Shown in pieces: positions 16,262 to 25,231 of a stretch of DNA of 38,913 nucleotides. Every line of letters begins with the position of its first letter. Positions within the stretch are counted from its first letter, which is position 1. Both the position numbers and the translations under genes were made by a program. Below the pieces are notes generated by a model that was given only the letters and a program-made list of their open reading frames with translations, was not told the origin of the DNA and made no database searches. Origin of the DNA: Caldovatus aquaticus (lineage in GTDB: Bacteria > Pseudomonadota > Alphaproteobacteria > Acetobacterales > Acetobacteraceae); assembly GCF_019458025.1 (NCBI RefSeq), contig NZ_JAHZUY010000029.1, forward strand, positions 1-38,913, read 5' to 3'.

Positions 16262-18619
16262 CGCCGGCGCCCGCCGGCGCGGCGGCGTCTGCACCAGCGG
16301 CGCGAGCGGCGCCGCGGCGAAGGAGGCGGCGCGCCGCTCCTCCGGCACCGGGCGGTAGAGCGTGTCCCGCTGCTGCGGCACGCGCCCGGCGGAGCGGATC
16401 AGCGCCTCCATCGCCGCGGGCGGGAATTCCTGGCCGTGCTGCGTGCCGGCGGCGCGCGAGATGCTCTCGTTCATCAGCGTGCCGCCGAGGTCGTTCGCCC
16501 CCGCCTGCAGGCAGATCGCCGCCCCGTCCGGGCCCATCTTCACCCAGGAGGCCTGGATGTTGCGGATGTGCGGGTGCAGGACGAGGCGCCCCGCAGCGTG
16601 CATCAGCACCGCCTCGCGGAAGGTCGGGCCGCGCCGCGCCTGGCCGCGCAGGTACATCGGCGCCTCCATGTGCACGAAGGGCAGCGGCACGAACTCCGTG
16701 AAGCCGCCGGTCTCCTGCGCCAGGTCGCGCAGCGCGAGCAGGTGCCGCGCCCAGGAGAGCGGCCCCTCGACGTGGCCGAACATGATCGTCGCCGTGGTGC
16801 GCAGGCCGAGGCCGTGCGCGGCGCGCACCACCGCGAGCCACTGCGCGGTGTCCACCTTGTCCGGGCAGATCACGGCGCGGATCTCGTCGTCCAGGATCTC
16901 CGCCGCGGTGCCGGGCAGCGTGCCGAGGCCCGCGTCGCGCAGCCGCGCGAGGAAGGCGGGCACGGAAAGGCCGAGCGTCGCCGCGCCCTGCGTGATCTCG
17001 AGCGGCGAGAAGGCGTGGATGTGCATCCCCGGCACCGCCGCCTTGATGGCGCGGCAGATCGCCTCGTAGGTCGCGCCCGTGTAGTCGGGGTGGATGCCGC
17101 CCTGGAGGCAGACCTCGGTCGCGCCGCGCTCCCACGCCTCCACCGCGCGGCGGACGATCTCCCCGAGCGCCAGGTCGTAGGGGGCGCCGCGCAGCGCCTC
17201 GTGCGTGCGGCCCTTGGAGAAGGCGCAGAAGCGGCAGCGGTAGGCGCAGATGTTGGTGTAGTTGATGTTGCGGTTGACGACGTAGCGCACGACCTCGCCG
17301 CTGACCGCACGGCGCAGCGCGTCGGCCGCCCCCGTGACGTGGCGGTAGTCGGCGTCGCGCGCGGCGAACAGGCGCACGATGTCCGGCGGATCGAGCCGCG
17401 CCCCGCCGGCCGCGCGCTCCACGGCGCGCGCCAGCGCGGCGTCGGCGGCGGCGAGGCGGACCGGCTGCGGGCGCGGCGGCGCGGTCGCGCCCGGCGACCA
17501 GTCGTCCGCGCGCGCCAGGCCCTCCGCGTCGCTCATCCGCCGCACGCGCGTCGCGACCTCCGGCGCCAGCCAGCGCTCCGGCGCGCGCGCATAGGCGGGA
17601 TAGACCGGCAGGCGCTGCACCAGCACCTTGCCCGCCTCCGCCGTGCGCCGCGCGAGTTCCTCCAGGTGCGGCCAGGGCGCCTCCGGGTTCACGTGGTCCG
17701 GGGTGACCGGCGAGACGCCGCCCCAGTCGTTGATCCCCGCCGCGACAAGGCGCGGATAGACGCCGGGCGAGAGGTTCGGCGGCGCCTGGATGTTCATCGC
17801 CGGCCCCAGCACCAGCCGCGCCACGGCGACGGTCCAGAGCAGGTCGTCGAGGCCGGGCTCCGGCGCGCCGGCGAGCCGGGTGCGCGGCTTGGCGCGGAAG
17901 TTCTGGACGATGACCTCCTGGATGTGCCCGTGGCGCGCGTGCAGGTCGCGGATGGCGAGGAGCGCCGCGATCCGCTCGGCGCGCGTCTCGCCGATGCCGA
18001 TCAGGATGCCGGTGGTGAAGGGGACGGCGAGCTCGCCGGCGAGGCGGATCGTCTCCAGCCGCGCGGCCGGGTGCTTGTCGGGCGAGCCGTGGTGCACGCC
18101 GCCCCTCATGCACAGGCGCTCGCTCGCGCTCTCCAGCATCAGGCCCTGGCTCGCCGTCACCGCGCGCAGCGCGGCGATCTCCTCGCGCGTCATCACGCCC
18201 GGGTTGGCGTGGGGCAGAAGGCCGGTCTCGCGCAGCACCAGCGCGCACATCTCCCGCAGGTAGGAGATCGTCGTCGCGTGGCCGAGCGCGGCCAGCGCCT
18301 CGCGCGCCGCCTCCCAGCGCAGCTCCGGCTTGTCGCCGAGGGTGAACAGCGCCTCGGTGCAGCCCGCCGCGGCGCCGGCGCGCGCGATCGCCAGCACCTC
18401 CTCGGGCGGGAGGTAGGCCGGGCGCCCGGCGCGCGGCCGCTCGGCGAAGGTGCAGTAGTGGCAGACGTCGCGGCAGAGCCTGGTCAGCGGGATGAAGACC
18501 TTGCGCGAGTAGGAGACGAGCCGCCCGTGGCCGGCATCGCGCAGGCGCGCGGCCTCGGCCATCAGTTCGGCCAGCGGGGCCGTCTCCAGCCACTCCGGGG
18601 GGTAGTCCGCGGCGCCCAT
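16253..18619 (-). CDS. fbiC: FO synthase FbiC (fused CofG-CofH radical SAM protein)
   Basis: A 788-residue protein that makes FO, the deazaflavin core of F420, from tyrosine and a ribityl-diaminouracil. It carries two radical-SAM halves. The N-terminal CofG half has its cluster cysteines at Cys49, Cys53 and Cys56 (CRDVCHYC), then FTLGDKPE, GVHHGSPDKHPAARLETI and NIQAPPNLSP. The C-terminal CofH half has Cys458, Cys462 and Cys465 (CAYRCRFCAFSKG), with CLQGGIHPDYTG, FGHVEGPLSWA and NDLGGTLMNESISRAAG. Fusion order matches actinobacterial FbiC (about 850 residues); here the linker is compact. The chosen ATG (MGAADYPP) lies just after a GAGG. It is divergent from an LLM gene and convergent with cofC, overlapping it by 9 nt. 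Confidence 0.94.
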   Translation of the reverse strand: MGAADYPPEWLETAPLAELMAEAARLRDAGHGRLVSYSRKVFIPLTRLCRDVCHYCTFAERPRAGRPAYLPPEEVLAIARAGAAAGCTEALFTLGDKPELRWEAAREALAALGHATTISYLREMCALVLRETGLLPHANPGVMTREEIAALRAVTASQGLMLESASERLCMRGGVHHGSPDKHPAARLETIRLAGELAVPFTTGILIGIGETRAERIAALLAIRDLHARHGHIQEVIVQNFRAKPRTRLAGAPEPGLDDLLWTVAVARLVLGPAMNIQAPPNLSPGVYPRLVAAGINDWGGVSPVTPDHVNPEAPWPHLEELARRTAEAGKVLVQRLPVYPAYARAPERWLAPEVATRVRRMSDAEGLARADDWSPGATAPPRPQPVRLAAADAALARAVERAAGGARLDPPDIVRLFAARDADYRHVTGAADALRRAVSGEVVRYVVNRNINYTNICAYRCRFCAFSKGRTHEALRGAPYDLALGEIVRRAVEAWERGATEVCLQGGIHPDYTGATYEAICRAIKAAVPGMHIHAFSPLEITQGAATLGLSVPAFLARLRDAGLGTLPGTAAEILDDEIRAVICPDKVDTAQWLAVVRAAHGLGLRTTATIMFGHVEGPLSWARHLLALRDLAQETGGFTEFVPLPFVHMEAPMYLRGQARRGPTFREAVLMHAAGRLVLHPHIRNIQASWVKMGPDGAAICLQAGANDLGGTLMNESISRAAGTQHGQEFPPAAMEALIRSAGRVPQQRDTLYRPVPEERRAASFAAAPLAPLVQTPPRRRAPALA

Positions 18620-18631
18620 CCTCGATCGCCC

Positions 18632-18660
18632 TTGGCAGGATCGCCCGCATCGTGTGGTAT
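18632..18660 (+). promoter_or_regulatory. Candidate promoter for the LLM pair at 18693
   Basis: TTGGCA (18632-18637) is followed after 17 nt by TGGTAT (18655-18660). The -35 matches five of six bases and the -10 three, ending in TAT. It overlaps the candidate leftward fbiC promoter, so the two directions could interfere or share control. By inspection only. Confidence 0.33.
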
Positions 18661-18677
18661 CGCCCGGTCCGTGGCAA
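18649..18677 (-). promoter_or_regulatory. Candidate promoter for fbiC
   Basis: On the minus strand TTGCCA (18672-18677) is followed after 17 nt by CACGAT (18649-18654). The -35 matches five of six bases and the -10 three. It lies about 30 nt upstream of the chosen fbiC ATG, within the 73-bp divergent gap. By inspection only. Confidence 0.33.
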
Positions 18678-18692
18678 TCCGGGGAGGAGGCG

Positions 18693-19646
18693 ATGCGGAT
18701 CGGCTTCAGCGCGCCGACGGCGGGGCCGCTCGCGGCGCCCGACGCGCTCGTTCGCATCTGCGTCGAGGGCGAGGCGCTCGGCTTCGACTACGCCACCTTC
18801 AGCGATCACGTGGTGATCCCGGCCGACATCCATTCCCGCTATCCCTACAGCGAGACCGGGGAATTCCCGGCCGGGGCGCGGGCGGAGCGGCACGAGCAGC
18901 TGACCGAGATGGCCTTCGTCGCCGCCCGCACCTCCCGGCTGCGCCTCGTCACCTCGGTCATGGTGGTGCCGCACCGGCCGGCGGTGCTCGCCGCCAAGAT
19001 CCTCGCCACGCTCGACGTGCTCTCGGGCGGGCGGCTCACGCTCGGCATCGGCGCGGGATGGCTGAAGGAGGAGTTCGAGGCGATCGGCGCCCCGGACTTC
19101 GCCGCCCGCGGCGCGGTGACGGACGAGTACGTGGCGGCCTTCCGCGCCCTCTGGACGCAGCCGGAGCCGAGCTTCGCCGGGCGGTACGTGCGCTTCGGCA
19201 ACATCCTGTTCGAGCCGAAGCCGGTGCAGAAGCCGCACCCGCCGATCTGGGTCGGCGGCGAGAGCGGCCCCGCGCTGCGCCGCGCGGCGCGCCTCGGCGA
19301 CGGCTGGTACCCGATCGGCACCAACCCCGCCCATCCGCTCGACAGCCTCGCCCGCCTGCGCGCCGGCATCGCCCGCCTGCGCCGGCTGACCGGGGAGGCC
19401 GGGCGCGATCCGGCCGCCGTCGCCATCGCCTACCGCGTGCAGGCGCACGGGCCGGACCTGCCGGCGCGGGCCGGCGACGGGGAGCGGCGGCTGTTCTCCG
19501 GCGGCCCGGCGGAGATCGCCGCGGATCTGCGCGCGCTGCGCGACCTCGGCGTGGGGCACGTGGATTTCGGCTTCGGCGGCGCCACCGCGGAGGCGGCGCT
19601 CGAGGCCATGCGGCGCTTCCGCGACGAGGTCATGGCGCGCCTCTGA
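18693..19646 (+). CDS. LLM-class oxidoreductase, TIGR03619/Rv2161c-like
   Basis: A 317-residue luciferase-like TIM-barrel enzyme, probably F420-dependent. Visible segments are GFDYATFSDHVVIP (the SDH cofactor-side motif), RTSRLRLVTSVMVVPHRPAVLAAK, LSGGRLTLGIGAGWLKEEFEA, EPKPVQKPHPPIWVGGES, AARLGDGWYPIG and a C-terminal VDFGFGG. From memory these fit the TIGR03619 subfamily of predicted F420-dependent oxidoreductases. I chose ATG 18693, preceded by GGGGAGGAGGCG, over an upstream ATG because the family begins at MRIGF. It is divergent from fbiC, and the next LLM gene starts 26 nt after its stop, so the two should be co-transcribed. An FMN cofactor is the main alternative. Substrate unknown. Confidence 0.82.
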   Translation: MRIGFSAPTAGPLAAPDALVRICVEGEALGFDYATFSDHVVIPADIHSRYPYSETGEFPAGARAERHEQLTEMAFVAARTSRLRLVTSVMVVPHRPAVLAAKILATLDVLSGGRLTLGIGAGWLKEEFEAIGAPDFAARGAVTDEYVAAFRALWTQPEPSFAGRYVRFGNILFEPKPVQKPHPPIWVGGESGPALRRAARLGDGWYPIGTNPAHPLDSLARLRAGIARLRRLTGEAGRDPAAVAIAYRVQAHGPDLPARAGDGERRLFSGGPAEIAADLRALRDLGVGHVDFGFGGATAEAALEAMRRFRDEVMARL

Positions 19647-19671
19647 CGGCGCGGGCGGGAGGGAGGCGGCG

Positions 19672-20715
<1,044 letters not shown>

Positions 20716-20777
20716 GGCGGATCGCGGACCGCCGGAAGCAGCCGGGAGCGCGGATCCGCGCGGCGGGCGACGCACCG

Positions 20778-20815
20778 GAGCCGCCGCCGGGCGCACCGCC
20801 GGGCGGAGGCGGCTC
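20778..20815. terminator. Hairpin between converging LLM and proB genes
   Basis: GAGCCGCC (20778-20785) and GGCGGCTC (20808-20815) form an 8-bp perfect stem with a 22-nt loop, midway between two converging genes. No clear T-tract follows on either side. A two-way terminator is the natural reading of the position. Confidence 0.35.
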
Positions 20816-20842
20816 TCCCGCGCGCGCGGCGCCAAGGCCGCG

Positions 20843-21988
20843 CTACAGCAGCACCAGGTCGTCGCGGTGGATGATCTCGTCGCGGCCGCGCCAGCCGAGG
20901 ATCCGCTCCAGCTCGTCGCTGCGGTGGCCGGCGATCCGCCGCGCCGCGTCGGAATCGTAGGCGGAGAGGCCGCGCGCCACCTCGCGCCCCGCCGTGTCGC
21001 GCACGCTGACCGGATCGCCGCGCTGGAAGGTGCCCTCCACCGCGCGCACCCCGGCCGGCAGCAGCGACCGGCCCTCGGCGAGGGCGCGCGCGGCGCCGGC
21101 GTCCACCACCAGCGTCCCCAGCGGGGCGAGCGAGCCGGCGATCCAGCGCTTGCGCGCGCTGCGCCCCTCCGGCGCGGGGAGGAACCAGGTGCAGCGCGCC
21201 CCCTGCTCGATCGCGCGCAGCGGGTGGTCCGTCTTGCCGAGCGCGATCGCCATGGCGCAGCCGGCGCCGGTGGCGATGCGCGCGGCGATCAGCTTGGTGC
21301 GCATCCCCCCGGAGGAGTAGCCCGGCGGCGGCTCGCCCCCCATCGCCATGATCTCGTCGGTGACCCGCTCGACGACGGGCAGGTGCCGCGCCGCGGGATC
21401 CTTGCGCGGATCGGCGGTGTAGAGGCCGTCGATGTCGGACAGCAGCACCAGCACGTCGGCCTGGATCATCTCGGCGACGCGGGCGGCGAGGCGGTCGTTG
21501 TCGCCGAAGCGGATCTCGGCGGTCGCCACCGTGTCGTTCTCGTTGATCACCGGGACGCAGCCGAGCTCGAGCAGCGTGCCGAGGGTGGCGCGGGCGTTGA
21601 GGTAGCGGCGGCGGTCCTCGGAATCCTCGAGCGTGAGCAGGAGCTGGGCGGCGGTCAGCCCGTGCGCGGCCAGCGCCGCCTGCCAGGCGCCGGCGAGGCG
21701 GATCTGGCCGACCGCGGCGGCGGCCTGCTTCTCCTCGAGCCGCAGGCGCCGGCGGGTCAGGCCGAGGGCGCGGCGGGCGAGGGCGATGGCGCCGGAGGAG
21801 ACGATCGCCACCTCCGCCCCCCGCGCGCGCATCGCCGCGACGTCGGCGGCGACCGAGGCGAGCCAGGACTCCCGCGGGGCCGCGCTGCGCTCGTCCACGA
21901 CGAGCGCGGAGCCGATCTTGACCACCACGCGCCGGGCGGCGGCGAGGCTGGGGACGGCGGCGCTGCGCGCCGGGGCGGCCTGCTGCAT
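20843..21988 (-). CDS. proB: Glutamate 5-kinase ProB
   Basis: A 381-residue enzyme making glutamyl 5-phosphate from glutamate and ATP, the first step of proline synthesis. The amino-acid kinase domain shows [10 protein letters not shown] (Lys24), [28 protein letters not shown] (148-155), [22 protein letters not shown] (183-195) and SGGMRTKL (226-233). A C-terminal PUA domain begins near 285 ([22 protein letters not shown] and GTFQRGDPV). The start at 21988 (MQQ) is preferred; an in-frame ATG six codons upstream would add MLCAAA. It is 63 nt downstream of the NTF2-like gene on the same strand. No proA or obg gene is adjacent within the window. Confidence 0.93.
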   Translation of the reverse strand: MQQAAPARSAAVPSLAAARRVVVKIGSALVVDERSAAPRESWLASVAADVAAMRARGAEVAIVSSGAIALARRALGLTRRRLRLEEKQAAAAVGQIRLAGAWQAALAAHGLTAAQLLLTLEDSEDRRRYLNARATLGTLLELGCVPVINENDTVATAEIRFGDNDRLAARVAEMIQADVLVLLSDIDGLYTADPRKDPAARHLPVVERVTDEIMAMGGEPPPGYSSGGMRTKLIAARIATGAGCAMAIALGKTDHPLRAIEQGARCTWFLPAPEGRSARKRWIAGSLAPLGTLVVDAGAARALAEGRSLLPAGVRAVEGTFQRGDPVSVRDTAGREVARGLSAYDSDAARRIAGHRSDELERILGWRGRDEIIHRDDLVLL

Positions 21989-22051
21989 GGCGGCCGCGCA
22001 TAGCACGCGTGCCGGCGGCGGCGAAGCGGGGGCGGGCGGCGGGCGCCGGGG

Positions 22052-22489
22052 TCAGCCGGCGCCGGCCGCGAAGACCGGGCGCGAGCGGCGCTCCACCACC
22101 AGCCACTCGCCCTCCGCGCCGCGGCGCAGCCGGTCGCTGACGGCGGCGATGGAGAGCGGCGCGCCGAGCGGCACCGGTCCGTCCGGCGCGGCAGCGGCGT
22201 CGTGGCGGAAGACGAGCGAGAAGTAGCGCGCGTTCGCGGTGTTCTCGTCCGGGAGGTCCACCACCAGGTTCTGCACCAGGTGCGCCGTCACCCGCCCCGC
22301 CGGCCGCTCGGCGAGCGCGGCGCGCACGCCCTCCGGCCCCCTGAGCGCCCTGCCCTGGCGGTGCCACACGCCCTCCGGCGCCATGCCGCGCGCGACCGTG
22401 TCGTAGTCCGCGGCGTCGAGCGCGGCCCAGAAGCGCGCGATCGCCTGGGCGCAGAGGGTGATCAGCGCCGCCCTGCGGAGCTCGTCCAT
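22052..22489 (-). CDS. NTF2-like/SnoaL-like protein
   Basis: A 145-residue cystatin-like alpha+beta barrel protein of the SnoaL/NTF2 type. Three N-terminal helices (ALITLCAQAIARFWAALDAADYDTVARGM) lead into APEGVWHRQGRALRGPEGVRAAL and then alternating strands, ending ERRSRPVFA. Such proteins are enzymes (isomerases, dehydratases, cyclases) or binding modules, and substrate cannot be inferred. It begins 4 nt after the FAH-family gene and is probably translated from the same message, so it may work in the same pathway as that protein and the dioxygenase. Confidence 0.75.
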   Translation of the reverse strand: MDELRRAALITLCAQAIARFWAALDAADYDTVARGMAPEGVWHRQGRALRGPEGVRAALAERPAGRVTAHLVQNLVVDLPDENTANARYFSLVFRHDAAAAPDGPVPLGAPLSIAAVSDRLRRGAEGEWLVVERRSRPVFAAGAG

Positions 22490-22493
22490 CGCC

Positions 22494-23279
22494 TCACGCC
22501 CCCTCGCGCACGAAGCGGTTGCGCAGCGTGCCGATGCCGGTGATCTCCACCTCCACCACGTCGCCGTGCCGGAGGTCCGGCGAGGTGCCGTCGGTGCCCA
22601 TCCAGACGATGTCGCCGGGCCAGAGGGTGAGGTAGCGCGTCATCGCGCTGAGGAAGGTGGCGATGCCGAACAGCATGCGGTTGGTCTCGAAGCGGGCGGT
22701 GATCTCGCCGTTCAGGCGCACGATCGTCTCCGCCGCCTCGAGGTCGAGATCGGTCTCGATCCACGGGCCCATCGGCTTGAAGGTGTCGGTGTTCTTGGCG
22801 CGCCACAGCGTGCGGTCGGAGCGCTGCCAGGTGCGCTCGCTCACGTCGTTGCCGATGGTGTAGCCGAGCACGCAGGAGAGCGCCTCCGCCCGGCTCAGGT
22901 GCTTGGCCTTGCGGCCGATGACGACGACCAGCTCGCCCTCGTAGTGCACCTTCTCGCTCGCGTCGCGGGGGATGATCACGTCCTCGCCGTGGGCGATCAG
23001 GGCGTTGGCGGCGCGGTAGCCGATGTCGGGCCGGGTCGGGATGCTCGGCGCCTCGCCGCGCTTCGCCGCCTGCTCCCGGATGTGCCCGACGTAGTTGAGG
23101 CCGGCGCAGTAGAAGGTGCGCGGGATCACCGGCACCTCGATCTTCACCGCATCGAGCGCGCGGACGCGCCCGGTCGGCTCGTAGCCCTCGAAGGGATCGC
23201 CGCGCACCTCGCGGATGCGGTCGCCCTCGAGGATGCCGTAGCCGGTCCGGCCCTCGGCCGAGTAGCGGATCCAGCGCAT
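22494..23279 (-). CDS. Fumarylacetoacetate hydrolase (FAH) family protein
   Basis: A 261-residue FAH-domain protein, a family of metal-dependent hydrolases, decarboxylases and isomerases of keto-acid breakdown. The N-terminal lead (residues 1-50) is followed by FYCAGLNYVGHIREQ. The metal ligands Glu114 and Glu116 appear in HYEGELVVVIG and Asp145 in GYTIGNDVSER. KNTDTFKPMGPWI and GDIVWMGT complete the pattern. It fits 5-oxoprolinase-like/homoprotocatechuate-type FAH proteins, but the substrate is unresolved. It starts 16 nt after the dioxygenase stop and ends 4 nt before the NTF2-like start, so all three look like one operon. Confidence 0.87.
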   Translation of the reverse strand: MRWIRYSAEGRTGYGILEGDRIREVRGDPFEGYEPTGRVRALDAVKIEVPVIPRTFYCAGLNYVGHIREQAAKRGEAPSIPTRPDIGYRAANALIAHGEDVIIPRDASEKVHYEGELVVVIGRKAKHLSRAEALSCVLGYTIGNDVSERTWQRSDRTLWRAKNTDTFKPMGPWIETDLDLEAAETIVRLNGEITARFETNRMLFGIATFLSAMTRYLTLWPGDIVWMGTDGTSPDLRHGDVVEVEITGIGTLRNRFVREGA

Positions 23280-23295
23280 CGCGCCCCTCCTCCCG

Positions 23296-24204
23296 CTACG
23301 CCGCCGGCGCGCGCGGCGACGGCGGCAGGAAGCCGGGGCGGAACACGCGGTCCGCCAGCACCTGGCAGCGCTTCATCAGGCGATGCTCCTCCGGGCCGTA
23401 GTCCGGCACCGCGTTGTGCAGCGTGCCGAGATTGTCCCACACCAGCACGTCGCCCTCGGTCCAGACATGGGTGTAGAGGAAGCGCGGCTCGAGCTGGTGG
23501 GCGAACAGCCGCTCCAGCACCCGCTCGCTCTCCGCCGGGTCGAGCTCGTTGATGCGCACCGCGTAGCCCGGGTTGCAGTAGAGCACCTTGCGCCCCGTGA
23601 GCGGGTGGGTGAGGAAGACCGGGTGCACGGCGGGCGGGCGCTTGGCGCGCTGCTCCGGCGTCAGCGGCGGGCGGGTGCTGCCCTCGCGCGCGCGCATCCT
23701 GTCCCAGAACTTGTTGAAGTCGTGGGTCGCGGTCATGCCCGCAAGGCGCGCCTTCAGGTCCGGGTCGAGCGCCTCGTAGGCCGCGTGCATGTTGGCGAAC
23801 AGGGTGTTGCCGAGCGGCCTGCCGTCGCGGCGCGGCACCTTCACCGCGTAGAGCACGTTCACGAAGCCCATCAGGTCGCGGTAGGACATGTCGGTGTGCC
23901 AGTCCTGGCCCGCGTCGGGGATGCCGATGTACTCCCCGTCGACCTTGATGTTGGAGAGGATGCCGACCTCCGGCACCTCCGGATCGTGGTGGCGGCCGGT
24001 GACCGAGGTCTGGATGCTGCCGAAGCGCCGCGAGAAGTCGCGCAGCGCGGCCGAATCGATCCTCTGCGCCGGGAAGCGCAGCACGCCGTAGCGGCCGAGC
24101 GCGGCGAGGACGGCGGCGAAATCCTCCTCGCCGAGCGGCCGCGAAAGGTCGGCGCCCCGCACGGTCGCGCCCAGGATCCGGCCGGTCGGCTCGATCGTGA
24201 CCAT
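23296..24204 (-). CDS. TauD/TfdA-type Fe(II)/2-oxoglutarate dioxygenase
   Basis: A 302-residue non-haem iron dioxygenase using 2-oxoglutarate to hydroxylate a substrate, often breaking a C-S or C-O bond. The iron triad is His103 and Asp105 (DWHTDMSY) with distal His263 (LGTLHNAV); Arg275 or Arg279 should bind 2-oxoglutarate. Other family segments are GVLRFPAQRID, LSNIKVDGEYIG, PLTGRKVLYCNPGYAVRI and EGDVLVWDN. Members include taurine, alkylsulfonate and 2,4-D dioxygenases, and residues alone do not say which. It sits 88 nt downstream of a putative sulfite dehydrogenase operon, which would fit a sulfonate substrate. The FAH-family gene 16 nt downstream would fit a carboxylic-acid substrate instead. 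Confidence 0.87.
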   Translation of the reverse strand: MVTIEPTGRILGATVRGADLSRPLGEEDFAAVLAALGRYGVLRFPAQRIDSAALRDFSRRFGSIQTSVTGRHHDPEVPEVGILSNIKVDGEYIGIPDAGQDWHTDMSYRDLMGFVNVLYAVKVPRRDGRPLGNTLFANMHAAYEALDPDLKARLAGMTATHDFNKFWDRMRAREGSTRPPLTPEQRAKRPPAVHPVFLTHPLTGRKVLYCNPGYAVRINELDPAESERVLERLFAHQLEPRFLYTHVWTEGDVLVWDNLGTLHNAVPDYGPEEHRLMKRCQVLADRVFRPGFLPPSPRAPAA

Positions 24205-24292
24205 GGCTCCGTCTCCCTCCCGCGCGGGCGGCCGCGCCCGCCCGCGCCAGAGGCTAGACCGCGGCCGCGGGCGCCGGCAAGCGGCGGCGGCC

Positions 24293-25231
24293 TCAGCGCG
24301 CCGAGGGCGGATAGTAGAGCGTGACGGTGTGCGTCGCCTCGGCGAACATCAGCCAGCGCTCGACGAGCAGGCCGAGGAGGGCGAGCGCGGCGGCGAGCGT
24401 CGCCAGCGCCGCCGCGGCGGCGCCGCCCGCGGGCAGCGCGAGCAGGAGCAGCGCGATGGGGGCGGCGAAGCCGGCGGCGAGCGCGACCCGCCGCAGCCGC
24501 GCGGCGTGCCTGCGGGCGATGCGGAAGCCCATCTCGCGCAGCAGGTAGTTGGTCTCGGTGTGCGGCGGGTCGAGGGTCCGCACCGTGCCGATGACGCCGA
24601 GGCCGGTCGCGCTCTCCGGCGTGGCGACCGGCGGGGCGGCATCGATTCCGCGCCAGTAGGCGCGCTTCAGCGCGAAACCGGCGGCGCCGGCGAGGATGGC
24701 GAGCGCCATCGGCGCCGCGCCGTCGCCGCGGAAGGCACCCAGCATGGCGAGCAGCGCCGCGCCGCTGAACGCGGCGAGGAGCAGATAGCCCGGCACCACC
24801 AGCGGATGCCGCCACTCCCGCACCGGCTTCAGCGATGCGTAGATCATGCCGGTGCAATAGACGGTCGCGGCCGCGCCCGCGGCGGCGAGCAGGCCGAGCG
24901 CCGCCGCCGCCCCCTGCCAGCCGAGGAGCAGCGCGGGCAACAGCAGCCCGGCCGGCACGTAGGTCGCCACCGCCGCCACGCCCTCGCGCGACAGCCAGGA
25001 GGAGCGCCACTGCGACAGCGCGCGCCAGGCGCGCCCGGGATGGCCGAGATGCGCGAGGGAGGACAGCAGCCCGGCGGTGACCAGCGCCAGCGCCAGCAGC
25101 AGCGCCGCCACGGCGAAGGGTGCGTCCCCCGGCACCAGCCCCAGCGGGCGCAGCAGGCCGAGCCAGAACAGCAGGCCGTAGCCGGCGCCGGAGAGGGTGG
25201 TGAAGACGACGATGGACGGCGCCGGCCTCAT
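24293..25231 (-). CDS. soeC: DmsC/SoeC-type membrane anchor subunit
   Basis: A 312-residue membrane protein of the DmsC (NrfD-like) anchor family, with about eight hydrophobic helices starting SIVVFTTLSGAGYGLLFWLGLL. Family landmarks include LSSLAHLGHPGRAWRALSQWRSSWLSREG, TVYCTGMIYASLKPVREWRHP and TETNYLLREMGFRIARRHA. It should anchor the catalytic and iron-sulfur subunits to the inner membrane and pass electrons to or from quinone. The ATG overlaps the soeB stop (ATGA). The LGHPGRAWRAL...WLSREG and NYLLREMGF stretches are common to SoeC and DmsC, so the sulfite assignment rests mainly on the large subunit. Confidence 0.78.
   Translation of the reverse strand: MRPAPSIVVFTTLSGAGYGLLFWLGLLRPLGLVPGDAPFAVAALLLALALVTAGLLSSLAHLGHPGRAWRALSQWRSSWLSREGVAAVATYVPAGLLLPALLLGWQGAAAALGLLAAAGAAATVYCTGMIYASLKPVREWRHPLVVPGYLLLAAFSGAALLAMLGAFRGDGAAPMALAILAGAAGFALKRAYWRGIDAAPPVATPESATGLGVIGTVRTLDPPHTETNYLLREMGFRIARRHAARLRRVALAAGFAAPIALLLLALPAGGAAAAALATLAAALALLGLLVERWLMFAEATHTVTLYYPPSAR

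Noticed and set aside
12880..18619. Recent horizontal acquisition of the F420 block
   Set aside because: Base composition and codon use look continuous with the flanks, and there is no integrase, IS element, direct repeat or tRNA edge.
20843..21988. proB as part of the F420 pathway through glutamate
   Set aside because: ProB makes glutamyl phosphate for proline; CofE activates F420-0 rather than glutamate, so the two do not share an intermediate. Proximity alone is not evidence.
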